From: Microbispora triticiradicis
GTDB lineage: Bacteria > Actinomycetota > Actinomycetes > Streptosporangiales > Streptosporangiaceae
Assembly: GCA_003260025.2 (NCBI GenBank)
Contig: QFZU02000031.1
Location: forward strand, 124,001-188,000
Length of the DNA: 64,000 nucleotides
Reading direction: 5' to 3'
The position numbers were made by a program, and so were the translations under genes. Under the pieces are notes generated by a model. It had not been told where the DNA came from, did no database searches, and saw only the letters and a program-made list of their open reading frames with translations. Shown here piece by piece: positions 44,090 to 53,232 of this stretch. Positions within the stretch are counted from its first letter, which is position 1. Each line of letters begins with the position of its first letter.

Positions 44090-47000
44090 CTCTCGTTCGC
44101 TTCAGGCCGGCCCGCCGGTACGGGGCCCGCACCGGCGGGCCGCTCTTCACGCCGCGGGCCGAGGCGGACGAGGACGCTGTGCGCGATGTCGGCGACGGTG
44201 CCGCCGCCGCGCATCAGCTCCATGGGCGGGATGTCGATGCCGAACCGGCCGCGGATGGAGGTCAGCAGTTCGGTGGCCATCAGGGAGTCCAGGCCGTACT
44301 CGTCCAGCCGCCGGTCGCTCGCGATCTGGTCGGCCGGGACGAGCATGACGGTGGACAGCAACCGGGTGATCTGCTCGGTGAGGTACGCGTACCCCTGCTC
44401 GTGGCTCATCTCCGCCAGCAGCGACGGCAGGTCGGGCCCCGGCTCCTCCGTGCCGGGCGGCAGCACCAGCGACAGCCACGGACGCCGCAGGCCGGGCAGG
44501 ACCTGCCGCAACCGGCCCCAGTCGCAGCGGCCGACCATGGCGACGTCGGCGTGCTCGCCGAGCATGTCCCCTACGGCGTCCAGCGCCCGGTCGGGCGACA
44601 TCGGCGGGATCCCGGCCTTGGCCAGCGCCTCTCCCTGCCTGCCCCGGGTCAGCACCCCGGTCTCCGCGAGCGCGCCCAGGCAGGCGGTGAGGCCGGGCAG
44701 GCCCTCCCGGTTCCGCCGCCGGGCCAGCGCCTCCAGGAACAGGTTCGCGGCGACGTACGAGGTCTGGCCGATGTTGCCGACGGTGGTGAGGGAGGAGTAC
44801 ATGACGAACAGCTCCAGGGGGAGATCCAGGGTCAGCTCGTCCAGCACCATCGCGCCGGCGACCTTGGGGTGCAGGACCGCCCGGATCCGGTCGTCGCCGA
44901 GGTCGGCAAGCAGGCCGTCGTCGAGGTGCATGGCCGCGTGGACGACGCCGCGCAGCGAATGGCCGCCGGTGTCCAGGTCGCGCAGGATCCGCCGTACGGC
45001 GTCGCGGTCGGCCACGTCGGCCGCGTACGCGCGGACCTCCACCCCCGCCGCCTCCAGTTCCGCCAGCAGAGCGGGAGCCTCGGGCGCCTCGGCGCCCCGG
45101 CGGCCGACCAGGGCCAGGTGGCGGGCGCCCCACTGGGCGAGGCGGCGGGCCGTCGCCGCGCCGAAGCCGCCCAGGCCGCCCGTGACCAGGTAGGTTCCCT
45201 CCGGGTCCAGGCGCGGCGCCGACCGCTGGGGCCGTACGGTGACCGGTTCGTCGCGCGGGTCGAAGGACACCACGACTTTTCCGATATGCCGGGAATGGCG
45301 CATCATGGCGAAGGCGTCGGCGACGCGGGCGGCCGGGAACACCGTGTGCGGCAGCGGCCGGAACCGCCGGGAGTGGTAGAGGGAAGCGGCCTGCGACGTG
45401 CTGTCCGCCATCAGCTCGGGCGCCTTCCACATCAGGGTGCCGATGTCCACGCCGTAGAACGCGATGTTGTCGGAGAACGGGCGCAGCAGCAGGGACCTGT
45501 TCTGGTAGATGTCCCGTTTGCCGAGCTCGACGAACCGGCCGCCGTGCCGCAGGCATTCGACGCCCCGGGTGATGGCCTCACCGGCCAGCGAGTTGAGCAC
45601 GATGTCCACGCCCTGGCCCCCGGTCAGTTCCCTGACCTGCTCGGCGAAGTGCAGGCTGCGCGAGTCGAGGACGTGGTCGGCTCCCATCGCGAGCAGCAGG
45701 TCGCGTTTGGCGGCCGTGCCGGCGGTCGCGATCACGCGGGCGCCGTGGAGCCGGGCGTACTGCAGCGCGGCCAGGCCGACCCCACCGGCGCCGCCGTGGA
45801 CCAGGATCGTCTCGCCCGCCCTGACCCGCGCGCAGTAGCCCAGCGAATGATGCGCGGTGGAGAACGCCATCGGCATGGTGGCGGCCTCGGTGAAGGTCAT
45901 CCCCTCGGGGACGGGGACGGCCGCCCACGCCTTGACCCTCGCGTGACTGGCGAATCCGACCGGTCCCGCGGCCATGACCCGGTCGCCCGGCCGCGTCCCG
46001 GTGACGGCGGCGCCGACCGCGGTGACTATCCCGGCGCATTCCAGGCCCAGTCCGTGCCCGCCGAAGACCGCTTCGACGGCCTCGGCGGGCAGCAGGTTCA
46101 CCGCGTGCATCACGTCGCGGTAGTTCAGCCCGATCGCCCGCACCTCGACCACGAGCTCGTCGGGCTCGGGCTCCGGGACAGGGATCTCCTCCCAGGCCAG
46201 CGTGTACGACAGCCCCGGATCGCACACCTTGAGCCGGTAGGCGTCGCCCGAGCCGGCGGCCAGGGCCCGGCCGGGCTCGCCCGGCTCCAGCAGCCGCGGC
46301 ACGAAACGGCCCCGGCGGGTGAGCAGGATCTCGTCCTCCTCGTCCGGGGCGAGCAGTTCCGCCGCCAGGCGGCCGGCGTCCTGTGCGGCGTCACCGGTGG
46401 GATGCAGGCAGAGCCGGCGTATCGCCGGCCGCGGCTGCTCGTTGCCCAGCGAACGCGTCGTCCCCCAGGTCGCCGCGTCCTCGGGGTGGAGCCGGACGTC
46501 GGTGAGGCGAGGTTCCGGCAACGCGCCGCAGGGGCGGGCGACCAGCCACACCGTGGTCGCGACGTGCTCGGGCAGTTGCTCGCAGGCCAGCGCGACGGCC
46601 CGCAGCGCCGCGGCCCGCCGGGCGATCCGCTCGACCGCCGCCTTCGGCTCGGTGTCGATGGTCGACTCCGGCTCGGTGTCGTCGGCTGGGCCCGGTTCGG
46701 TGTCGTCGGCTCCGCCCAGGACGACCGCGATGGTGACCGTCCCGGCGGTGAGCGGGAAGCGGTCGGTCCAGTGGTCGGGGTCGTCACTGAGCGGCGAGTG
46801 GAGCACGTCGCCCCCTCGGGACCGCAGCAGCGCCCCCAGCTCGGCGGTCAGCGCGCCGGTCCCGTCCTCACCGGCGATGATCCACGTGCCGGCGGCGTCC
46901 GGCACGGCGTGCACGGTGGCCGGAGCGTCTCCAGCGGTGGCCGGAGCGATTCCAGCGGTGGCCGGGGCGTTTCGAGCGGTGGCCGGGGCGCCCTTGGCGG

Positions 47001-50000
47001 TGGCCAGCGTCACCGAGAAGTCGCCGGCCGCGAGTTCGTCGTCGTCGCCGGTCTGGACGACTTCGGTGTAACCGGCCTCCGCCAGCATCTCCGGCCATTG
47101 CTCCCGGGACAGCAGCGGTGAGTGCGGGCGCAGGTGCCGGTCGGTGAAGTCCCAGAACTCCTCCTGCACGCCGAGGAACGGCAGCAGGGTCCCCACCCGG
47201 TGCGGTTCGGCGATGAGCAACTGGCCGCCGGGCACCAGGAGGGTGGACAGGTGGTGCAGCGCGGCGGGCAGGTCACGGGCCAGGTGCAGGCTGTTCGCCG
47301 CGACCACGAGGTCGAATCCGCCCGCGGCCAGTCCCTGCCCGGCCGGGTCGGCGTCCAGGTCGAGTACGGCGTAGTCGACGAAGTCGAAGCCGGCGAAGCG
47401 CTGCCGCAACCGGGGCAACGCCGCTTCGGCCCGGTCGGTGACGAGGTAGCGGGTGCGGTCGGCGGGCAGGACGGGCAGCAGCATGGCGGTGGTGCCGCCG
47501 GTCCCCGCACCGGCTTCCAGGACACGCAGCGGCCGGTCGGCCGGCCAGCGCCGGACGATCTGCTCGACCAGTGCCCGGGCGATCCGGTTGGTGAACAGGT
47601 TGACCGGCCCGACGTCGTGGAACTGTTCCAACAGGTCCTGGCCGCCGCCGGAGCCCAGGACCTCGGAGGCGGTGAGCCGGCCCGTGAGCAGTTCGGGCAG
47701 GCACCGCCCGGCCCGTACGGACAGGGCGCTCTGGGCGGCGAAGGCGGCTCCCCGGCTGAGGAGGTCCCGGTGCAGATCCCGGACCAGGTTCCGGTGCAGT
47801 TCACGGTGCAGGTCATGGTTGGGATCCCGGCTGGGATCCCGGGGGAGGTCGCCGTGCGGTTCGCGCGGGTCCCCGCCCGCCGGCGTCAGGCGGAGGCCGC
47901 CCTCGGCCGGGCGCTCCAGCAGTCCGTGCCGCTCCAGCAGCGGCAGGGCCGCACGCAGCATCCGCCGGTGATGCGCCTCCGGGCACGCCTCGATCAGTTC
48001 CTCGACGCCGAGCGGCCGCCCGTCGGCCGGCCGCGCGCTCGGCTGGGTGCTCGGCTGGGCGCTCAGCTCGCCGAGCGCGCCGGCCAGCGTACGGGCGAAG
48101 ACCTCTTCGAGCCGCGCCGCGTACCGCGGGTAGTCCAGCTCGTGCCAGGCCGAGCGCAGCCGGTCGATCCGCTCGGCCGCGCCGGACAGGATCTCCCCGG
48201 GGCCGGGCGCCGGCCACGGCTCGGCGGGGGCGCCGGCCCGGGGCGCGGCCCGAAGCGCCGTCTCGTACCGGGTGACCGGGGTGATGTGGACGCCGGGCAT
48301 CCGGCGGAGCCGGCAGCCCTCCACCTCGGCGGCGATCCGGCCGTCGTCGTCGGCGACCACCAGGTCCCAGCAGACCTCCTCGGCACTGCTGGAGCGTTCC
48401 CGCACGTACACCAGCCCTCGCGCCGAGGGCCTTCCCCACAGGCGGACGGAGCCGATCGCGGCGGGCATGTAGCCGCGGCCCGAGCGCAGCGACTCCACCA
48501 GCCACAGCACGCCGGCCTGCAGCGCGCTGTCCAGCACCACCGGATGCATCTGGTAGCGCCCCTGTCCCTGCTCCGGACACGAGTAGGCGCCCAGCACCTC
48601 TCGCTCGCCCATCCACAGCTCGGTCAGGACCTGGAACTCCGGCCCCCACACCATCTGTCCCTCGGCGGCCCGCGCGTAGTAGCCGGGCACGTCCACGCGG
48701 GTGCGGATGCGGGCGCGCAGCGCGGCCACGTCCAGCGGCGGCGGGATCGGGCGCAGCAGCGGCCGCACCCGGGCCCGGAAGTGCTCGCGCGGCTGTTCGG
48801 CCTGCCGCCCGGCGCTCGCCACGGTCACCACTCCGGTCTCGGCGCAGAGCGACGTCTGCGCGTACACCGGATCGGCGGCGGCCTGCGACGGGACGACCAT
48901 GGCCCGGCTGATGTCGACCCTGTCCACCTCCACCGCCTCGGCGGTGTCCGGTAGGGCCAGCCGGGCCGCGGCGATGGCCATCTCCACGTATCCGGTGGCC
49001 GGCATCACGGCGGCGCCGCCGGCCCGGTGATCGGCCACCCAGGGCACCCGGACCCGGTCGATCTCCCCCTGCCAGGTCGGGTCCAGCACCGGCAGCCGCT
49101 GTCCCAGCAGCGGATGCTGGATCGTCGGGTCGACGTCGGTCCGCACCCAGGTGTGCGGGCCGCCGATCCAGTGCCGTTCGCGCTGCCAGGGGTAGGCCGG
49201 CAGGGATCGCACCGCCCCGGGGCGGGGGAAGTACCGATCCCAGTCGAGCCGCGCACCGGCCGCGACGAGGTCCGCGACCGCTCGGCGTACCCGCGCGGGG
49301 CCCGGCTCGTCGCGGCGCAGGGTGGCCACGACGGCCGCGCGTACCCGCGCGGAGCCGCTTATCCGGCGCAGGTACGAGCGCAGCACGGGATGCGGGCCGA
49401 TCTCCAGCAGCACGTCGAAGCCGTCGCCGAGCACCCGCTCGACCGCCGCGGCGAACCGGACCGGCTCCCGGACGTTCCGCCACCAGTACGTCGCGTCGAG
49501 TTCCGGCCCCCGGACCAGGTCGCCCGTCACCGTGGACACCAGGGGGACACGCGCCGGGCCGGGCCGCAACCCGGCGAGTCCGTCGGCCAGGGGCTGCCGC
49601 GCCGGCTCCATGGCACCGCTGTGGAAGGCGTAGTCCAGGTCCAGCTCGCGGAAGAAGACCCTGCGTGCGGAGAGGTCCTCACCCAGGGACTTCAGCGACC
49701 CGTCCGGTCCGGCGATCGTGACGTCGCGGTCGGAGTTGACCGCCGCGAGCTCCAGGTCCGGGTAGCCCGCCAGGATCTGCCTGGCCGCGGTCTCGGGCAG
49801 CCCGAGCGCGGCCATCCGGCCCTGCCCCCTGGTGATCGACTGCGCGACGCCGCGCTCGGAGATCACCCGCGCCGCCTGGGCCAGTGACAGGGCGCCGGCG
49901 GTGTGGGCGGCGGCGACCTCGCCGACGCTGTGGCCGAGCACCGCTCCCGGCCGTACGCCCGCCGCCTTGAGCATCTCCACCAGGCCGACCTGGACGGCGA

Positions 50001-51930
50001 ACAGCAACGGCTGCGCCACTTCCGTGGCCGAGAGCCGGGACCGTTCGGCGGGCAGGGACAGCTCCTCGATCACCGACCAGCCGAGTGCATCGGACAGTTC
50101 GGCGTCGACCGCCTCCACGGCCGATCGGAAGTCGTCGTCGGACAGCAGGTCGGCGCCCATCCCTGCCCACTGAGAACCGTTGCCGGAGAACGCGAACGCC
50201 ACCCGCCCGTGCTCCACCGCCTCCGACTCCGCCACGGCCGCGTCCCCGGCTCCGAGCCGCCTGCCCGCACCCGGCCCACCGGATTCACCGGACGGGCTCG
50301 CAGGGGCGGCCGGCTCCGAAGCGTCCACCAGGCTCGCCAGCGCCCGTGCCGCCGCCTCCGCGGTGCCGGCCAGCACCACGGCGCGATGCCGGTGGCCGCC
50401 ACGCCGCCGGGTCGCGGTGTGGGCCACGTCGTAGAAGTCCCGTTCATCGAGTGACGCCAGGTGGGCGGCGGTCCGTTCCACGGCTTCCCGCAGCGCCGGC
50501 CGGCTGCGCGCGGACACGACGACGGGCAGCGCTCCTGTGGGGGGTGCCGGTGCCTCGCGGGGGGCGGCCGGTGCTTTGAGAGGGGCGGCCGGTGCTTTGA
50601 GGGGGACGGGTGGTGCGGCCAGTGCCACATGGGCGTTGGCGCCCCCGAATCCGAAGGAGTTGATACCGATCACCGGTCGCTCGCCCGCCGCGTCCAGTGG
50701 CCGCGACTCGGTGGTGACGCTCAGCCCAAGGGCGTCGAAGTCGATGCGGGGGTTGAGCGTGGCGGCGTGCAGCGAGGGCGGGATCACCCGGTGCCGGAGC
50801 ACCAGCAGGGCCTTGAACAGCCCCGGCATGCCGGAGGCGGGTTCCAGGTGCCCCAGGTTGGTCTTCACCGAGCCGATGGGCAGGGCTCCGCGCGTACGCC
50901 GGTTGCCCAGCGCCCGCCCGAGCGCCTGACACTCGGCCGGATCACCGGCCTGGGTGCCGGTGCCGTGCGCCTCCACGTACGCGATCTCGTCGGGACTCAC
51001 GCCCGCTGTGGCGTACACCTGCCGTAACAGGGCCTCCTGCGCGTCGGCGTTCGGCAGCGCAAGCCCTCTGGTGTGGCCGTCGTTGTTGGTGGCGGCGCCG
51101 ACGATGACGCCGTGGACGCGGTCCCCGTCGGCGAGCGCGTCGGCCAGGCGCTTGAGCACGACCACACCGCCGCCCTCCGCGCGTACGAACCCGTCGGCGT
51201 CGGCGGAGAAGGCCCGGCACCGGCCGGTCGGCGACAGCATCGACGCCTGACTGAAACCGATGAAGGGGCCCGGGCTGAGCAGCAGGTTGACCCCGCCGGC
51301 CAGCGCCACCCGGCTGGAGCCCTCCGCGAGCGACCGCCAGGCACGCTCCACGGCCGTCAGCGACGAGGAGCACGCGGTGTCGATGCTCATGCTCGGCCCG
51401 CGCAGGTCGAAGAAGTGCGACAGCCGGTTGGCCGCGATGGACAGCGTTCCCCCCGACATCGAGTACGGGCCCAGGCCGCCCGGCTCCAGCGCCTGCATCG
51501 TGCCGTAGGCGGGATCGGAGATGCCGACGAACACGCCGGTGTCCGTGCCCGCGAGCACCGCCGGGTCGATGCCCGCGTCGTCCAGGGCCTCGACCGCCAT
51601 CTCCAGCAGCAACCGCTGCTGCGGGTCCATCGAGGCGGCCTCTTTGGGGGAGATGCCGAAGTAGGCGGCGTCGAAGGCGGTGACGTCCCCGTCGAGGAAG
51701 CCTCCGGCCCGGGTGTAACTCCTGTTCGGCCTTGGCGTGACCTCGTCGACGAAGCGATCGGCCTCGAACCTGCTCGGCGGAATCCGGCCGACCAGATCGG
51801 CGCCCTGCCGCAGCGCCTGCCACAGCCCGTCCAGGTCCACGATCCCACCCGGCAGGCGGCATCCCACGCCCACCACCGCCGCCGCGTGCTCCGGCCAGGC
51901 CTGTTCCGCTGTCGGGTCGTCCGCGCTCAT
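44086..51930 (-). CDS. Single-module highly reducing type I PKS (KS-AT-DH-MT-ER-KR-ACP)
   Basis: This megasynthase has about 2614 residues. KS (20-440) has Cys187 in DTACSSSL, then EAHGTGT and KTNLGHLEPASG. AT has GHSVGE (Ser668) and YAFHSG, pointing to malonyl-CoA. DH has DHRAGGAAVMP (His968) and LDSALQ (Asp1134). The C-methyltransferase has LEAGAGTGGTT near 1470. ER has VHGGAGGVGLAALQYA near 2044. KR has VTGGLGGFG near 2247 and Tyr2392. ACP has GLDSLMA (Ser2549). All active sites look intact; no thioesterase is present. This order is that of fungal-type iterative reducing PKSs and suggests an iterative enzyme that makes a saturated, methyl-branched chain. The ATG at 51930 follows AGGAAGG. 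Linkers show unusual in-frame repeats (7-residue APATAGx units; DLHRELHRN units). Confidence 0.92.
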   Translation of the reverse strand: MSADDPTAEQAWPEHAAAVVGVGCRLPGGIVDLDGLWQALRQGADLVGRIPPSRFEADRFVDEVTPRPNRSYTRAGGFLDGDVTAFDAAYFGISPKEAASMDPQQRLLLEMAVEALDDAGIDPAVLAGTDTGVFVGISDPAYGTMQALEPGGLGPYSMSGGTLSIAANRLSHFFDLRGPSMSIDTACSSSLTAVERAWRSLAEGSSRVALAGGVNLLLSPGPFIGFSQASMLSPTGRCRAFSADADGFVRAEGGGVVVLKRLADALADGDRVHGVIVGAATNNDGHTRGLALPNADAQEALLRQVYATAGVSPDEIAYVEAHGTGTQAGDPAECQALGRALGNRRTRGALPIGSVKTNLGHLEPASGMPGLFKALLVLRHRVIPPSLHAATLNPRIDFDALGLSVTTESRPLDAAGERPVIGINSFGFGGANAHVALAAPPVPLKAPAAPLKAPAAPREAPAPPTGALPVVVSARSRPALREAVERTAAHLASLDERDFYDVAHTATRRRGGHRHRAVVLAGTAEAAARALASLVDASEPAAPASPSGESGGPGAGRRLGAGDAAVAESEAVEHGRVAFAFSGNGSQWAGMGADLLSDDDFRSAVEAVDAELSDALGWSVIEELSLPAERSRLSATEVAQPLLFAVQVGLVEMLKAAGVRPGAVLGHSVGEVAAAHTAGALSLAQAARVISERGVAQSITRGQGRMAALGLPETAARQILAGYPDLELAAVNSDRDVTIAGPDGSLKSLGEDLSARRVFFRELDLDYAFHSGAMEPARQPLADGLAGLRPGPARVPLVSTVTGDLVRGPELDATYWWRNVREPVRFAAAVERVLGDGFDVLLEIGPHPVLRSYLRRISGSARVRAAVVATLRRDEPGPARVRRAVADLVAAGARLDWDRYFPRPGAVRSLPAYPWQRERHWIGGPHTWVRTDVDPTIQHPLLGQRLPVLDPTWQGEIDRVRVPWVADHRAGGAAVMPATGYVEMAIAAARLALPDTAEAVEVDRVDISRAMVVPSQAAADPVYAQTSLCAETGVVTVASAGRQAEQPREHFRARVRPLLRPIPPPLDVAALRARIRTRVDVPGYYARAAEGQMVWGPEFQVLTELWMGEREVLGAYSCPEQGQGRYQMHPVVLDSALQAGVLWLVESLRSGRGYMPAAIGSVRLWGRPSARGLVYVRERSSSAEEVCWDLVVADDDGRIAAEVEGCRLRRMPGVHITPVTRYETALRAAPRAGAPAEPWPAPGPGEILSGAAERIDRLRSAWHELDYPRYAARLEEVFARTLAGALGELSAQPSTQPSARPADGRPLGVEELIEACPEAHHRRMLRAALPLLERHGLLERPAEGGLRLTPAGGDPREPHGDLPRDPSRDPNHDLHRELHRNLVRDLHRDLLSRGAAFAAQSALSVRAGRCLPELLTGRLTASEVLGSGGGQDLLEQFHDVGPVNLFTNRIARALVEQIVRRWPADRPLRVLEAGAGTGGTTAMLLPVLPADRTRYLVTDRAEAALPRLRQRFAGFDFVDYAVLDLDADPAGQGLAAGGFDLVVAANSLHLARDLPAALHHLSTLLVPGGQLLIAEPHRVGTLLPFLGVQEEFWDFTDRHLRPHSPLLSREQWPEMLAEAGYTEVVQTGDDDELAAGDFSVTLATAKGAPATARNAPATAGIAPATAGDAPATVHAVPDAAGTWIIAGEDGTGALTAELGALLRSRGGDVLHSPLSDDPDHWTDRFPLTAGTVTIAVVLGGADDTEPGPADDTEPESTIDTEPKAAVERIARRAAALRAVALACEQLPEHVATTVWLVARPCGALPEPRLTDVRLHPEDAATWGTTRSLGNEQPRPAIRRLCLHPTGDAAQDAGRLAAELLAPDEEDEILLTRRGRFVPRLLEPGEPGRALAAGSGDAYRLKVCDPGLSYTLAWEEIPVPEPEPDELVVEVRAIGLNYRDVMHAVNLLPAEAVEAVFGGHGLGLECAGIVTAVGAAVTGTRPGDRVMAAGPVGFASHARVKAWAAVPVPEGMTFTEAATMPMAFSTAHHSLGYCARVRAGETILVHGGAGGVGLAALQYARLHGARVIATAGTAAKRDLLLAMGADHVLDSRSLHFAEQVRELTGGQGVDIVLNSLAGEAITRGVECLRHGGRFVELGKRDIYQNRSLLLRPFSDNIAFYGVDIGTLMWKAPELMADSTSQAASLYHSRRFRPLPHTVFPAARVADAFAMMRHSRHIGKVVVSFDPRDEPVTVRPQRSAPRLDPEGTYLVTGGLGGFGAATARRLAQWGARHLALVGRRGAEAPEAPALLAELEAAGVEVRAYAADVADRDAVRRILRDLDTGGHSLRGVVHAAMHLDDGLLADLGDDRIRAVLHPKVAGAMVLDELTLDLPLELFVMYSSLTTVGNIGQTSYVAANLFLEALARRRNREGLPGLTACLGALAETGVLTRGRQGEALAKAGIPPMSPDRALDAVGDMLGEHADVAMVGRCDWGRLRQVLPGLRRPWLSLVLPPGTEEPGPDLPSLLAEMSHEQGYAYLTEQITRLLSTVMLVPADQIASDRRLDEYGLDSLMATELLTSIRGRFGIDIPPMELMRGGGTVADIAHSVLVRLGPRREERPAGAGPVPAGRPEANER
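46915..46996 (-). repeat. 21-bp tandem repeats encoding APATAGx in a PKS linker
   Basis: Four in-frame 21-bp units encode 7-residue repeats (APATARN, APATAGI, APATAGD, APATVHA) between the methyltransferase and the reducing half of the PKS. The reading frame is kept, so they lengthen the linker without breaking the enzyme. Confidence 0.75.
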
Positions 51931-52304
51931 GTCGCCCTTCCTGCTCAGGTCCACCACGACTCGGCACTTCGCCGGTCGGCTCGCTGTCTCGGCCAGGGTC
52001 CACCGTGTCTGACTTGCGCACCTGACACAGGCCAGGCGGATTCGTCACCATGTCACCACAACTGGTGGTATGTGCCTAGGTACACTCCGTATTTGTCCTG
52101 AAGAATGATGTTGTGCGAGGAATGGCCAAAACCATTGCGGCCCGTACTCGCCCGTCGTTCAGGCCAGGACAATCAGCGGCAGAAAGTAGATACTGATCAG
52201 GTGAAGGTGACAACCAATCCTGCGCCTCTTCCCGGTGTGCGCGCTCAGGTCGTTCCCCGCTGACTCGACGGCTCCAACGCCGACGTCTCCTGCCGGAGGT
52301 TCGC
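51931..52304. promoter_or_regulatory. Divergent promoter region of the PKS operon
   Basis: The 374 bases carry the PKS-operon promoter on the minus strand and, on the other side, the GGAGG of a truncated LuxR-type gene. ACCAC-AACTG-GTGGT (52055-52069) is a possible 5-bp-arm operator. The segment is AT-richer than its neighbours, for instance around 52070-52130. Confidence 0.45.
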
Positions 52305-52630
52305 ATGGAGCTGTGGGAGCGCTCCGGGCAGCTGGAGCTCCTCGGCGATCTGCTGCGGGCGACCGCCCACGGCGGTCGCGTGGCGGTGGTGGCGGGCGAG
52401 GCCGGGATCGGCAAGTCCGTGCTCGTGACCGAGTTCGCCCGGCGGTGCGGGCCGGCGGCGTGGGTGCTCTGGGGCGGTTGTGACCGGCTGATCACACCGC
52501 GGGCGCTTGGTCCCCTGCACGACATCGGCCGCCAGACCGGAGGCGCACTGGCCGAGCGGTTGAACACCGGCGCCACGCAGGAGGAGCTCTTCACGGCGTT
52601 TCTGGACGAGATCTCCGGCCCCGCGCAACA
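52305..52630 (+). pseudogene. Truncated LuxR-family (LAL-type) regulator, N-terminal 109 codons
   Basis: GGAGG and the ATG at 52305 open MELWERSGQLELLGDLLRAT and VAVVAGEAGIGKSVLVTEF, the Walker A region of large ATP-binding LuxR regulators. Homology stops after LFTAFLDEISG, where such proteins run for 800 more residues to the C-terminal HTH. The sequence changes to an AhpD-like gene at about 52630. It lies divergent from the PKS operon, a place where pathway-specific LAL activators usually sit, so the cluster may have lost its regulator. Confidence 0.75.
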
Positions 52631-53175
52631 CCTGACGAATCACCCCTCTACGAGGCCGAGCGATCCGCCCGGGGGTACGTGCCCAACTACCTCAGGGTGC
52701 TGGCGCTACGGCCGGAGGTGTACGGCGCGTGGCTGCGCCTGGCGGAGGAAGTCAGGGCGGGCATGGACCTGCGCCGGTACGAACTGGTCACGCTGACGGC
52801 CGCCCGCAGTCTCGGTTCCTCGTACTGCGGTCTCGCGCACGCGGCCGTGCTGCTCGAACGGTTCTACGACGACACGGAGTTGCGGTCGATCATGACCGAC
52901 CGCCGCGATGCGGGCTGGCGCCGGTGGACGTCGCGGTGATGGACTTCGCGGACCGCGTCGCCCGGGATCCCACGGGTGTGACCGAGGGAGACGTCGCGGT
53001 CTTGCGCGGGCACGGACTGACCGATGCCGACATCCTCCAGATCGTCCTCGCCGTCTGCCTGCGCCGGTTCTTCAGCGGTGTTCTCTCCGCCGTCGGCGCC
53101 GTCCCCGATCCGGTCTTCGACGGGCTGCCGGCGGGTGTCCGGGCGGCTTTCGGAGGCACCGCCGAGACCTTCTGA
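52631..53175 (+). pseudogene. AhpD/carboxymuconolactone-decarboxylase-like gene, truncated and frameshifted
   Basis: From about 52634 the frame reads DESPLYEAERSARGYVPNYL, an alpha-helical AhpD-like protein without a proper N-terminus. At about 52915 one base is missing: RRDAG continues correctly only in the next frame, as LAPVDVAVMDFADRVA, to the stop at 53175. The usual active Cys region is altered (SLGSSYCGLAHAAVL keeps one Cys and His). An N-terminal deletion and a frameshift make it a likely pseudogene, unless the frameshift is a sequencing error. Confidence 0.7.
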
Positions 53176-53232
53176 AATGGCAACGCCCTGTCGCCGCCGA
53201 ACCAGGTTCGGGGATCCGCCGTCTAAGGCACC

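Noticed and set aside
44020..47121. A 1033-codon + strand open frame opposite the PKS
   Set aside because: It is a low-complexity shadow of the PKS coding strand; no family motifs.
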